Shown: one piece after another, positions 35,638 through 46,927 of the stretch
Layout of the letters: every line of letters begins with the position of its first letter
Position numbering within the stretch: position 1 is the stretch's first letter
Made by a program: the position numbers and the translations under genes
Source: Psilocybe azurescens
Lineage: Eukaryota > Basidiomycota > Agaricomycetes > Agaricales > Agrocybaceae
DNA length: 64,000 bases
Direction: 5' to 3'
Assembly (NCBI GenBank): GCA_023853785.1
Contig: JAJIRX010000668.1
Location: 248,001-312,000, forward strand
The notes under the pieces: generated by a model
What the model was told of the DNA's origin: nothing
What the model saw: the letters and a program-made list of their open reading frames with translations, nothing else
The model's database searches: none

Positions 35638-36946
35638 CTACATGGATAGCCGAGTACCTTCTCCTCCATAACGACACATAACCACGGAACTAAAAATATT
35701 ACCAGTCAAAACATACACCAAAGCTTCAACGAACTCCAGCTCCTCAGAAGTAACATCAGTCGATGTGCGCAATCTAGACAACTCAGCCACTATCTGTGCC
35801 TCAATCTGCAGCTGAAGAGCCAGCGTGGCTGATTTCGCAGACTTGTCGTCGGGAAGACTGAACACCTTCTGAACCATGTCCACGGTGTTGATGAGGTACA
35901 ATATATCTCCATTCACATAGGCTTCCTTTTCTCTGTCGAACGAGCCAACATCGTTTGCATAGCAGACATGGTCCGATACGAGGCTCATAAAACGCGCAAT
36001 TCTTGGACTGGCGATGTCCACATTCGATCGAAGAGAAAATTTGACACCTGCAAACGTATATCTGAAAAAGTCTCTCCGTCAGATCTGTGAACCAGAATTA
36101 TGGGGGCGGCAATAGCTAGCGCTTACGGTGCGGCGGCATCGTGTATTCGATAGTCCAGGAACTTTCTAAGGGTCGTAAAACCTTTTGTTGGTGGAGGACG
36201 ATTGCAAAAATCGACTAGCCGTTCGATAACTTCCTTTCCGCCGTTACCCCCATTAAGTTCTTCGTCCTGGAAGCCATGAACAACGTCATTAATCAAAGCC
36301 TGAAGCGGAGTCGCATTTTGCATTGCACTGGCATCGGCTCCTGTCAAACGGGATATAAAGTCTACTCGGATCTTTCGTATCTGGCATTTTTCACGGCGTC
36401 AGAATATGTTTTGCTTTGGGATGCCAGAGTTCTAAAGCGCTTACAGTTTCGTCGTCATTCATTTCCCAAATATCTACGAGTGCAAATTGTCACTACGAAG
36501 AATTGGTCCAGGCTAAGCGTAAGCGTACCATCAAAAATGTACACGAAGACCATCGTCGCCGCGAGTAACTCGACCATTCGCTGATCAGCAGCTGGCCACA
36601 TGTAGGCGGTGAACCGGCTCCAGTTGTCATGAATGCGTCCCATCTCAGCCTCAGCAATATCCGCGTATGACTTCCTTCTCCGTCCTAAGGCAGTCATGGC
36701 CGCTTCGTCTGCAGAAAACAATTTCAGCAGTCGATTTGTCATTGCAACTATCGACTCCCAATGCTTGTTCTGTCTCAGGTCATTGATTGAGGTGTGCCAT
36801 GATAAACCAGCCTCCCTTGGGTGCAACGGAATGCTATTGGCTTCTACCTTCGGGTTGGATTCTAGTAGTAAGTCGGTAGATGCCAGTTCATCTTTGACGC
36901 TGTCGGGGGCTGAATTTGAGCAATCAAGGAGAAATTCAATGGATCT
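35638..36946 (-). CDS. class I terpene synthase (sesquiterpene synthase type)
   Basis: Enzyme fold that ionises a prenyl diphosphate, probably farnesyl diphosphate, and cyclises it. From about 36946: helices including SWHTSINDL, then WSRFTAYMWPAADQRMVEL. The Asp-rich motif is assembled across an intron as VFVYIFDDIWEMNDDE (DDxxE type). The distal metal motif is complete as CYANDVGSFDREKEAYVNG (NDxxSxxxE). The final exon continues to a GTRLSM end at 35638. Introns are GT-AG and phases agree for the last three junctions (exons around 36131-36380 and 35638-36044). The start codon is not resolved; a small upstream exon near 37070 does not join in frame. Both metal-binding motifs are intact, so activity is plausible. 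No P450 or other tailoring gene is visible nearby. Confidence 0.85.
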
Positions 36947-37388
36947 GGGCAGCCAGACATATAATCATAGTGATAGAAGATTGGCCAGAGAAAGGAGCTG
37001 TTCTCTGGACTGTTTAGACGTTCTAGAGAACAGTCAGCGCGGTTTTCATGATGAGACTCGAGAACGTACTAATATCCATAACCCGTCAGTTATTGGGAAT
37101 GAAGGACGAGTAGTGGGTAGACAATACGTCCAGAAAAAGAAGGGGTGACTTTATACTCTTGAGAATCGATAACTAAAGTGAATGAAGGTTATAATTAATT
37201 ATATCCCCAGAATTCGATGTGGCATAATCTCCTCGAGCTAAAAACAGTGGCGGCATACCATCCCCTGGTACAGCTGATAGCCAGATAGAACCACAAGAGA
37301 TGTATTAGCTAGACCCGTCAGCGGTGTTGAATACTCTCGTTGATTCCCTGGTTCGGATCATGTATTTCGTCCTGCTAGCTTGAATTCA
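36947..37388. other. 5' flank of terpene synthase
   Basis: May hold the first coding exon and promoter of the terpene synthase. No other gene seen. Confidence 0.4.
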
Positions 37389-37700
37389 CTACATATGGTC
37401 TTGGAAGTATCCGACAGAGACGTGTCGTATCTGCAGCCCCGCCAAACAAAGGGTTAGCAGTTGGCGCATTCCAGAACAGAGTGCTATCGCTAGTGTTTCC
37501 TTCAAATACTGGTGATCCTGTACTCCCTGTGTTTGATTTGCGCTCGTGTTTGTGCTGGCGGTATTTTTACCAAAAGGCGAGGCGCCCCACTTGTTGTTTT
37601 GTGGTATTGGCACTGTTTCCGAACAAAGAAGTTCCAGCTGCAGGCTTGTTTGATGTGCTGGGGGCTGCACACATGATTATCCGCATGGACGGTGTAGTCT
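37389..37700 (-). pseudogene. FG-repeat nucleoporin fragment
   Basis: Reading the minus strand across three frames gives a single FG-nucleoporin-like stretch: NKPAAGTSLFGNSANTTKQQ, GASPFGKNTASTNTSANQT, and PVFEGNTSDSTLFWNAPTAN followed by NPLFGG. Two frame changes are needed in 250 bp, no start or complete domain is visible, and the neighbour is another pseudogene. So I call it a decayed fragment of a Nup98/Nup49-type gene. Confidence 0.5.
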
Positions 37701-38296
37701 GTCACAGTGAACGAAAGGAAGGCGGAGATGCTAGTGCGTCGGCCTACGTTAATGACAGTGGCGCAGAAGAGTTCATTATTACATTACAAGCCGTACCCGT
37801 ACTCGTATTGGTCCTTGTCCCCCTTTTTAGAGTGACGCTCGGATGCCAATTTATGAGACGTTAGGCTACCTCTACCTCATTTTGCGGGTTCTATAGTGTA
37901 GCATCAAAAAAGCAGAGTGTCAACAACCAAACATTGACATCTGTGCGTAAACAATGACTGGCAGGCTTGGAACGAACCTGGCCCCCGTCAAGAAATCGCT
38001 TTGAACTCGTTAGCAGGCCTTGTAATGGCTCAACGTTCAGGTTTAAATGTAACATTTCATCCTTGTATTTAATGAACCCTCTTCAAATAAAAAGGCTATT
38101 TTGCTTTCCCAATTAATTCTTAACCCAGCTAGACGTCCGACATGCGACCAAATTCGACTTTAACACAATCCGCCAAAATCCTCTGCCATAAGAAACATCC
38201 ACAACCTTGACGGTAATGGCAAGATATGGAACCGATTTCTATTGCGTGAGTAATCTCCGTACTATGAGCTCATTGTAGACTGAAAAAATTCAAGGA

Positions 38297-39072
38297 TGAT
38301 ATCACATTTCTTTCACCCAGCTGTCGGAGGAGTAGAAAACCACATCTAGTACATGCTCAGCGCGAATCTTATTCGTAGAGGGCACAAAGTGAGAAGTACG
38401 ACCTCTTCACGAGCAAACTGGCTCTGAATACAAACCAGGTTATTGTCATAACACATAGTCATGCACCAGACCGAGTTGGAATACGACGGCTTCTTCCATC
38501 TCTCAAAGTTTATTATATTCCACATCTTTCTATTGCGTCGTCCGCCACGTTGACGCTAGCCTCTCTGCCATCGGACATGAAGGAATTCTTCATTCTCATC
38601 TCATGGGCATCCGGACTGTCTTCACAGACCACAGTCTATTCGGGTTGCTGATGCAGCCAGTATCTTGACTAACAAACTCATGGTTGGAACCTTGAAGAAT
38701 GGTTGATGCTGATATATGTGTGTCTCATGCAGGGTACGCCCCCAATATCTACGATGTTAAATTGACGCGCTTATCTTGACTACTTACAGACGCGAGAACA
38801 CCGTTCTACGCGGACAGTTGTTCGAGAGAAATAAAGATGACCCTCCGATCCTCCAATTACGGAAAGGTGTTTATGTTATTCTTAATTCGCTTGTGGTACA
38901 GCAGTTCAAGCCCTGTATTCAAGAGCCCAAGGAGACGAGTACGCCTTGCCGACTCTATTTGGTCCTTCAGCACAACTCATCACTCTATCTGCTTGCAGTC
39001 ACCATCGTTGTTTTATCACGGCTTGCCTATAGCAAAGGAATCGACCTTCTTGTAGCCACCGAAGGAGAATAG
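38297..39072 (+). pseudogene. GPI3: GPI3/PIG-A pseudogene (GPI-anchor GlcNAc transferase)
   Basis: Similar to the catalytic subunit of the enzyme that starts GPI-anchor synthesis. Segments in order: [127 protein letters not shown]. Lesions: a TAG directly after VENHI, apparently from a 3-bp insertion; a deletion joining SSATLT to ASLSAIG, losing the usual PNFLLFL...HAHA region; a one-base frame change after HSLFG; and loss of the whole C-terminal half after LLVATEGE. Introns are still present, so it is a duplicated, not a retroposed, copy. A functional gene must lie elsewhere. Confidence 0.8.
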
Positions 39073-39865
39073 GGTGTTGTCCGATTTAAATCTGCATCGC
39101 CTCTGGGGATACAGAGTGTTTTCTTGACCCAGAGAGATAGCTGGGCTGCGGGGCTTTAGAGGGGTTCAGAGGGTACGAATCTGAATATAAAGTTCTGTAC
39201 CTCCTGCATAGTAAGACGAGTGGTGCGACGTGAAGTTTGATTACAAAAGGTTGCTGTTGCTTACTGAGTTGCCGTAAGATATACTGCGCTGAAGTAATTC
39301 AAATTTTTGACATTAAGTAGATTATAGTCAGAATACACTTGAGGAGATTCGGAGAGGGGATAGGGGAGTGAATAACGGCCTTGTCGGGCTCCATCACGAA
39401 GCCAACAAATAAATTTCGAAATTTCTGACCGCAGCACTGTCTGTATCTGTCTGCATTAGACGCTGAAGAGAAATTCAAGTTCCACCTCACAACGCAGCTG
39501 TCTTCAATAATAGTCTTCAACCGAGAAACGAAAGGTTGCCAAGACCATCACTGTTTACCTGTCAACCAATCTGATGATTTCTTCACACGCACTGGCAGCA
39601 CGGGTAGAGAAAACCGAAAGCTCATTGACAGAAGAGGTTGAATAAGCCCTCAGGAAACACACAGCCCGGTCAGTTTAAGGTTTTAATTCTCTCAAGGGAA
39701 CAAGTAACCGTTTGCTCGGTATAATGAACGCGGTTTTCAAAAGAAAGCCAAGGAAAGTTGGTATAGGAAAGTCCGAAGTACACGTGGATGATGTCCTATT
39801 TTAGATCGGCTGAAACATACTAGTGGGGACCAATCAAAAAAAAATTGGCTTTCATCCTGCCACCC
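39073..39865. other. intergenic; promoter side of O-fucosyltransferase-like gene
   Basis: No gene seen. AT-rich up to about 39700. Confidence 0.45.
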
Positions 39866-41447
39866 ATGTCGAATTCGTACAGGTCAATCAAAAGCAAGCC
39901 TCCCAGCGGTGGAGGAGCACTAACCGTGTCACTCGTCGTCGCTGGATTGTCATTGCCGTCGCCTTCGTCGTCGCAATCGTCTTCTACTCCTTTTCGGGCC
40001 AAGGAAAGCGACGTATCAATAACATCAAGAAACTCGTCAATGGCCCCTCGACAGATCCCGATGCACCCCCTACCTGGGAGAAGCTGTGGCAGTGGGAGAA
40101 GGACCTGCCCCAGCACGACCTCGACCTGCCCTACCCAGAGGGCAAGACCGGTAGATACCTCCACTTTGCCAACCAGATCCAGATGCTCGGGTGGAACAAC
40201 CAGCTAAACGAAGTGTAAGCATTCGCGTTTTTTCCTGCTTTTGCTTTTGCAAGTGTGCGCGTGCTGAGCGTGAGCTGCAGCCTGATGAATGCCCTGCTCG
40301 CGTACAAGTCCAAGCGTGCCTACGTGTTCCAGCCGTACGTGTGGAAGGGCGACTACTACCCGTGGCCTGAGAGCAAGACGCTGCAGTGGCCTCCCCGCAC
40401 GCCTGCCAACGCGCTCATGAGCGGGCCCGCCGTCGGGGGCCCTGGGACCCCAAGGACGACGCCCCGCGCTCGGTCTCCGAGGACTGGTGGCACATCGTCT
40501 GCCCGCAGCACGAGCGGCGCATCATCAACACGGGCGACGTCAAGCCCCCTATCATGTGGGAGGACGGCATGACCATCTTCACGCACTGGGAGAAGCTCCT
40601 GCGCGACGCCCCGAGCGCTGCATCGAGATCCGCCCCGCCCTCCGCTCCGTCGACAACTTCCCCCAGGTGTTCGACCTGTTCCTGTGGGGCTCGGACCGCA
40701 TCCTCAACCTCTGGGACATGTTCAGCAATTCGCCGGTCAGCCGCCTCTTTGACACGTCCCCGGTCGTGCGCTCGGCTGTGGACAGGAATGAGTATCTGTT
40801 CTTGCCTAAAGGACCAAAGCCGTCGGTGCCAGCTTCAAGAGACCCTTATGACCGTATGCTGGCCATCCATCTCCGACGTGGCGACTACAAGCAAGCCTGT
40901 TTGGGGCTGGCTCAGTGGAATTCGACCTTTTACAGCTGGAATCTGACACCAGAGTTGCCTGACAAGTTCTACAACCCGGAAGGCTATACATACGGCAAGA
41001 ACACACCGGAGAACGTGGAGTACTACCTCAAGCACTGCTACCCCACAGACGACTTCATCATGAACAAGATCAGGACGGCCAGGAGCGAGTACATCCGCGC
41101 CGCGAAACCCGGGGAGACGAGGCATCTCGACGTGCTGTTCTTGTTGACGAACGATAAAACGGGCTGGGTCGATGGGCTCAAGGAAAAGTTCAGCAAGGAC
41201 GGGTGGAACACGATCGTTTCGACCTGGGACTTGCAGCTGGACGCGGAGCAGAAGGATGTTGGCATGGCTGTTGATATGGACATTGCTCGCAAGGCCGCAG
41301 TCTTCATCGGCAATGGGGTATGTCGTATTATATATATTCGCCATTTTACTCACTGACATTTATTTTTAGTGGTCCTCGTTCACCAGTAACATCGTACACA
41401 GACGCTTGATGGACAAGAAAGACTATATAAGTACCCGCTTCTACTAA
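39866..41447 (+). CDS. type II membrane O-fucosyltransferase-like protein
   Basis: Golgi/ER-type glycosyltransferase candidate. It begins MSNSYRSIKSKPPSGGG, followed by NRVTRRRWIVIAVAFVVAIV, a single membrane anchor near the N terminus, then a luminal domain: YLHFANQIQMLGWNNQLNEV|LMNALLAYKSKRAYVF and the substrate-site motif LAIHLRRGDYKQAC typical of the O-fucosyltransferase superfamily. After LFLLTNDKTGWVDGLKEKF and AVFIGNG, the last exon (41370-41447) gives WSSFTSNIVHRRL. Introns: 40215-40280 and 41318-41369, both phase-consistent. Three one-base losses in homopolymer runs are required (near 39914, 40438 and 40611). As the protein is otherwise complete, these are probably sequence errors. 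The acceptor substrate is unknown. Confidence 0.75.
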
Positions 41448-41905
41448 CTAACCACCCCCACTACTTCCCGATTGAAAATGTTGAATGTCTATAACACACG
41501 TCCCATTAGTACGACATAATTAGGATTGTTTGTTCGCAGCTTTGCTTTCCCACTCCCACTCCCACCCCCTCACCACCACCACCGCCCCCCACTAATGGAT
41601 GAGTAGTAATGATTAGAATAATATACCCTGTGATCAGTATTTACTCGCCAGTGTTGTATTTAATGAATAATGGATGGTTCGTCGTATGCAACTTGGTGCT
41701 TGCCATTTTATTTTGGGTGCAATGGGTCACGTGGACCAACCCTCTGATTTCATCAGTGTGACACAGGTTGGTCAATTTCCCGAGAAACCTTGACCGGAAC
41801 CGATAGATCTATCACCACACCACACGACCCCCTCGATAGATACTCTTCCCTATCTACACACCTACCATCTACCACTTGAACCTCTGGTCCTTCATTCAAA
41901 ACAAA
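41448..41905. other. intergenic
   Basis: 3' flank of the O-fucosyltransferase-like gene (short C-rich stretches near 41560) and the promoter of TMA46. The 80 bases before its ATG are CT-rich (CCCTCGATAGATACTC and similar), as usual for fungal housekeeping genes. Confidence 0.5.
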
Positions 41906-43525
41906 ATGCCGCCAAAAGGAAAGCAACCCCAGGGCTCCGCCAACAAAGTCAAGGACGACAAGGTAATCTGATATCTCAGTCTTTTTTGTTGTGCGCAGTG
42001 GAATTGGATCGTTGACCGAGATGGCTCACAGACTTTTGGGATGAAAAATGTGGGTGTTTGGTTTGTCTTTCTCTCTCTTGATCTCCCCCTTCCCCCCCTC
42101 TATCAAAAGACGTGATCCATCCTATCCTATGCAAAAGAAAGAGAAGAAAAGAAAAGGATGGATGGATGGATAGGATAATCTTCTGAAGGTTTCGATGGCC
42201 CAAAAACATAAACTCACTCACCCTTTTCTTTCTTTCGCCTTTTTTCTCTCTTCGGTTTTATGTGGTATTACAGAAAAACAAATCGGCCAAAGTCAAAGCC
42301 GAAGTCGCGCGCATACAGCAACAAGCCTCGATGGCCGGGAAGTCGCGCGACGTGCTCGAGAAGGAGAAGGAGAAGGCGCTGCGCGCGAAGGCCCAGCTCG
42401 AGGAGGAGAAGCGCATGAAGGAGGAGGCGGCGCTGCTCAAGCCCGTGCAGACGCAGAAGGTGCCGTTCGGCGTCGACCCGAAGACGGTCCTCTGCGCCTT
42501 CTTCAAGGCGGGGACGTGCGAGAAGGGGAACAAGTGCAAGTTCAGCCACGATGTGAATGTGGGACGCAAGGTGGAGAAGAAGAATTTGTATTCGGATGAT
42601 AGGGAGGAGGGGAATAAGCTTACAGGTGTGTGCCTTTTTTTTTGGGTGGTGGTGGATTAGGTTTTTTGGGGGGCTGATACTTTTTTGTCTGCTAGATACT
42701 ATGGATACTTGGGACGAAGAGAAATTGCGAAGCGTCGTGCTATCCAAAGCCGGCAATCCTCGAACATCAACGGACGTACGTCATTCCTCACCTCGGTCAC
42801 CTTCCTATATTTATAATTAATCCCTTCCCTCCTCTAGATCGTATGCAAGCACTTCATCCAAGCCATCGAGACCCAAAAATTCGGATGGTTCTGGGAATGC
42901 CCCAACGGCGAGGCCTGCCAATACCGGCACGCCCTCCCGCCAGGCTTCGTGCTCAAGTCCCAGAGAAAGGCCGCCGAGGACGCAGCGAAGGCGAACGTCA
43001 TCAGCCTCGAAGAGTTCCTCGAGGTCGAGCGGCACAAGCTGGGCAGCAACCTCACGCCGGTGACGCCGGAGACGTTCGCGGTGTGGAAGAAGACGCGGAT
43101 GGACAAGAAGCAGGCGGAGACGGACGCGCTGAAGAAGGCGAAAGACCTGCAGAGCAGCATGGGCAAGAGCAGCGGCATGAGCGGGAGGGATCTGGTATGT
43201 CGATTGTTGATTCTCTTTTTCTTTCTTCATTGAATTGCGTGCAATGCACTTGGATGATGATGGCTCATGATGATTTTTTGTGCAGTTCCAATACAACCCC
43301 GAGTGGTTCCAGGACGAGGACGACGAGGACGGGTCAGACGACTGGGACTTGGAGCAGTACAGGCGCGAGAAGGAGCAGGAGGAGGCGGAGGAGGAAGCGC
43401 GCGCTGCGGGACGGAGCGTGGACGACGAGCCGGGGCCAGAGGACTCGGAAACCGAGGACACGCCGTCGGAGGGCAAGGAAAAGGAAAAGGATATGCACGA
43501 GGGTGGGAGCGGCGGGACGGATTGA
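41906..43525 (+). CDS. TMA46: translation machinery-associated CCCH zinc finger protein (TMA46/DFRP1 family)
   Basis: Partner of the developmentally regulated GTP-binding protein Rbg1/DRG1, associated with ribosomes. Five exons: 41906-41962, 42274-42625, 42696-42775, 42838-43194, 43286-43525; 361 aa with no frame error. The N terminus ([19 protein letters not shown]) and basic coiled region precede the first CCCH finger ([20 protein letters not shown]). [15 protein letters not shown] and the second finger (CKHFIQAIE...[14 protein letters not shown]) follow, then the DFRP domain with FEN-like acidic helices ([13 protein letters not shown]...[10 protein letters not shown]) and [17 protein letters not shown] with an acidic tail. 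The first intron is 311 nt, long for this genome, and contains a GATG tetranucleotide tract near 42155. Convergent with CWC2. Confidence 0.95.
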
Positions 43526-43861
43526 ACGGTTGTTTTTGTTTCCGTCTCTCGGATTCTCTCCCCTATTGCATACATACAGACATATCCCTCTTTTATTCGT
43601 ACTCTCACAGTTTTATGCCGCCTTTTTTGCAAATTGCCTGCCCCCTCCATGCAAGTAGCCATGGAATGGAATGTATTTGTACAGTAGGATGGACGACAAC
43701 GACCGACGCATCTAACCTCTCTTTTTCGAACATCTGTTCTTACGACGCGTGCATTGTGCAGTTAAAACTCAGTGCGGGTGCGTGTGAGATTTTGATTTTG
43801 GAGAAAGAAGAAAACAACGGAAATACAAAAGTACAGTAGTGTATGTAAATGGCATGGACCT

Positions 43862-45258
43862 CTAATCCTCATCGTCACTTCCATAATCCGCCAATCCCAG
43901 CCCTGTCGAGGCAGGTGGAGGAGGTGCACGCCGTTGCTGCTGCTGCTGGGCAGGGGGCACCTCCGTGCCGCTTGCGAATCTCGGCGAAATATTTGAGGCC
44001 TTCTAGTGTATCTGCGCTGAGCAGCCCAGAGGGCTGGATGGGCTGAGGTAAGGCTGAATCTGCGGACCCATTCTCGAGCCTTCTTCTCTTTATGTCTGGC
44101 TGCTGATCGTCCTCGTCTTCTCCCTCATGCTGCTGCATTTGCTGCTGCTCATCGTCGCCATCATCATCATATTCTTCACCCTGCTGCACCGTCTCCCCAT
44201 CCTCCAGCGCCCTCACAGCCCTCATAGCATCCACGATCCTGGGGTCCATCTTCGCCTTGATCGCCTCCCTGGCCCATATCCTCGAGGCGGCGCTTCTCCG
44301 CGACTTTTTGGACGGGGTTCGGGTCTTCGGTGGCCCAGCGCACGTTGAGGATCTCGTCGTTGTCGAGCGACTGGCACGCCATGGCCTCCTTCGCGAACTG
44401 TGCGTGGAATTCGGAGACGTAGGTCACGAAGGCGACGCTGCGGTATTGCAGGACGCGTACTGGGTTGGGGAATGGGGGTGTTAGTTTGGAGGTTTGGTGT
44501 ATAGAAAGAGAACGAAAAGAATGAAGGAGGAAAGAGACTCACTCCGCTCGATCGTACCCCACTCCCTGAAATGCCGAGCGACGACCTCCTCCGTCTCCCT
44601 GGCCGTTGCCCGTCTCCTTGATCCGCCCCACATACAGCGTGCGGTTCTGGCGGTTGAAGCTGCCGACGCCGCCCATGTCGTCGCGGTAGTCCGCGAACTT
44701 GTCGCGCGCGAAGCAGTCCTTGGACGAGTCCGGCATGGTGTCCGTCGAGTCGGGCAGCGTGTGGCGGTACTCGCACTCCCAGCCGTAGGGGCAGCACCCG
44801 CGCGAGAAGAAGAGGCAGATGTATTTCATCCCAGTCGTGTTGGCGCGGGTGAGGCCTGAGTCGCGTTTGATGCTGCATCGGGTTTGGGATTTGGTTTTGC
44901 TGTGAGGAGAGAAAAGGGGAGTGTCAGAGAGAATTGGGCGGGTTTGCTATTGCAAGGTTATGGCGGGTTGTGTTGGTTGGTTGGAAACTCACTTGGAATA
45001 GCTGTCTTCGCGATCACCTCCTGCCCATTTGTTGTACCAGATATCTAATCACCCATATACCATAAGATTCCGTTCGGCTTTAAAATTGCAACTGCAGAAC
45101 TCACTGTACTCTTTTCCCGTCTGCACAGTCTCCTCTTTCACTACATCTCCGGGCTTGACCTGCTTTCTCGCAGGCTTCAGCTTTTTGGGTGGTTTTGGCG
45201 CCTGGGGTATAGGTATTGGCTGTGTGATTTCTACTTCGGTTACTGCTGTAGAGCTCAT
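43862..45258 (-). CDS. CWC2: pre-mRNA splicing factor CWC2 (Prp19-complex, RBM22-like)
   Basis: Spliceosome component that contacts U6 snRNA in the active site. Exons: 45105-45258, 44993-45044, 44543-44899 and 43862-44459. Order: a basic Pro-rich N terminus, the torus region GKEYNIWYNKWAGGDRED...RCSIKRDSGLTRA, the CCCH finger CLFFSRGCCPYGWECEYRH, then the RRM with NRTLYVGRIKET, HFREWGTIER and FVTYVSEFHAQFAKEAM, NVRWATEDPNP, and the helical EAIKAKMDPRIVDAMRA. The C terminus is acidic and Q-rich, ending GLADYGSDDED. Three frame corrections are needed: one extra G at each of two CCAGGGAG sites (about 44598 and 44268) and one missing base near 43969. Without the last, the protein would end at 43875 with a wrong tail. 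An essential gene, so sequence error is the likely cause. Confidence 0.9.
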
Positions 45259-45983
45259 TATGTGGCAGCTGGAAGTAAGTAGTGGGATTGGTTAGAGTAT
45301 GTGATGAGCAAGACAGAGAGCCAATGTAAGTGACCGAGATCAATCCATGCACCGTTGGCGTGACTCGTTGAAAGTGTCACATGGCTTTCTCCGGAGGCGC
45401 CGTCAGCGAGTTTTCACGAGGCGCCCTCCTTCCCAACTGCTTGCAAAGGCGGTATCGTTATTTGACTGCGCAAAGCGTGGAGGAACAAAATCCTGTGAAA
45501 TGGCGCTCGAAAACTTGTAGCCTCTCCGTCGGTCAAATTCAAGACGTTTAACAATGCGGCCGATGTGGTTTGAGTCTGTTTGACAGTCGTCGTTGTTCCC
45601 CGGTGATTAATCCGCACTGGCGACGATGGGATACTCGAATTTACAAGACGAAAGGAGAATACCAATGGCGCATGGTGTATGTAGCGTGCCTCTTTCGTGT
45701 GTGTGCTATTATACCTTTAGGATTTGACTTACAAAGGTTGCCAGACGTGGCAAGCGCTCGGTGCAAGTATACTGTCAGCATCAACACCAGTTACAAAACT
45801 GGAAAGTTCGCTCTAAAAGCTAGGGTCTTTGTTCTCCGGCAAGACCCATACTCTTTATGACGCGGCCAGTCTAAAACCTGTTAGCGCAGTTGCCTCTCTG
45901 CGTTGTCCCTCAAACGGTGAGCATATTCAATTTTCGAGGATAAGTGCTAGTCTAACAGCTCTTGAACTAGGGGTAGACCAAAG
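45259..45983. other. promoter side of CWC2, plus coding-like stretch with in-frame stop
   Basis: From about 45720 the plus strand reads DLTYKGCQTWQALGASILS, a TAA, and then in the same frame SLFSGKTHTLYDAASLKP and SAVASLRCPSN, ending at a GTGAGC donor near 45915. The amino-acid composition looks coding. It could be the broken 5' part of the small membrane-protein gene that follows, but the next junction is out of phase. Confidence 0.35.
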
Positions 45984-46616
45984 ATGACTCTCGCGAGCAA
46001 GCTCAACTATTTTGTGAAATATTTTTTGCTCTTTGCCGCGACTAGCGACTCCTATGCCGGATTCTCATATATTATGAGCAAGCAGTGGACTCTCGACGCA
46101 TCCACGAGCTCGACATCCATAATGGCCGAGTTTATACCTCTCGACGTCGTCCTATCTATTTCAGAAACTAGGCTGCCCCATGACGACATATTTATTAATG
46201 GGATTATCTATATGGTGTACTTCCAACAAGCAGTGGGGTGTCTGTGCATATTCTTGTTTGGTGTGGTCTTAACACTGGATATGATCTTCATTTCCTCGAA
46301 GAGATATCTCAGGAACGATAGCTCCTGGCTTGGAGATCCACTAGAAATTCTGGATCCCAGGAAACGAAACTCAGTGGAGAAGATAGGTGAGTGAAAACAT
46401 AACCTGCGCATATACTCGAGTACTTGGTTTTCACTTACCGCGTATGTCTGTTTAGTTGTTCGGTTCGGAAACGACTTCGCTCGAGTCTGGAGCGTGACTA
46501 CTATTCTACTCATCATGATTGTTGTTGAGTGGGATATCCTCCATTATTGCCAACACTCCCCTCAGGATCGTATTGTCCGTGATGCGTCCGCGGATTCGAC
46601 GCCGACAGGGCCATGA
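45984..46616 (+). CDS. hypothetical membrane protein
   Basis: Two exons, 45984-46386 and 46456-46616, joined with the split codon G|TT; 187 aa, no frame error. Hydrophobic stretches: KYFLLFAATSDSYAGFSYIM (weak), VGCLCIFLFGVVLTLDMIFI and VTTILLIMIVVEW, so two or three membrane passes. Between them lies a Lys/Arg/Asp-rich loop. No family recognised. The ATG at 45984 may not be the true start, because coding-like sequence precedes it (with a stop), so this may be the 3' part of a larger, damaged gene. Confidence 0.5.
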
Positions 46617-46927
46617 CTTGTTATCTCGGTATTTGCGCGACGTCCGACATACATCTAACTAGAAAACGGCTGTGTCAAGTCCTGTAAAATATAAATCTTC
46701 AATCTAGTAGGGCTTTGCACTCTCGTGGACATGGATGTCGAAAGGCTGGACTTACGTCAGTTTACTCGCTTGTGTCCTTCAAGGGATTCATTCAATCAGG
46801 TTCGAACAATCTTTACTCTATTCCGTCTATATCATTTACAAACAATTTCGCAATACAGTCTAGCAATTCATCACATCTAAATACAAGTGCATAAGCTATA
46901 ATCTAGGAAGCCTTAGAAGATCATCGA
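46617..46927. other. intergenic
   Basis: No gene seen; convergent 3' flanks. Confidence 0.5.

Noticed and set aside
38776..39072. Small independent gene suggested by a 98-codon frame
   Set aside because: It is the RENTVLRG...LLVAT part of the GPI3 pseudogene, not a separate gene.
42268..43662. Long frames opposite TMA46
   Set aside because: Antisense of well-supported TMA46 exons; composition is Leu/Arg/Ser-rich from reversed charged codons.
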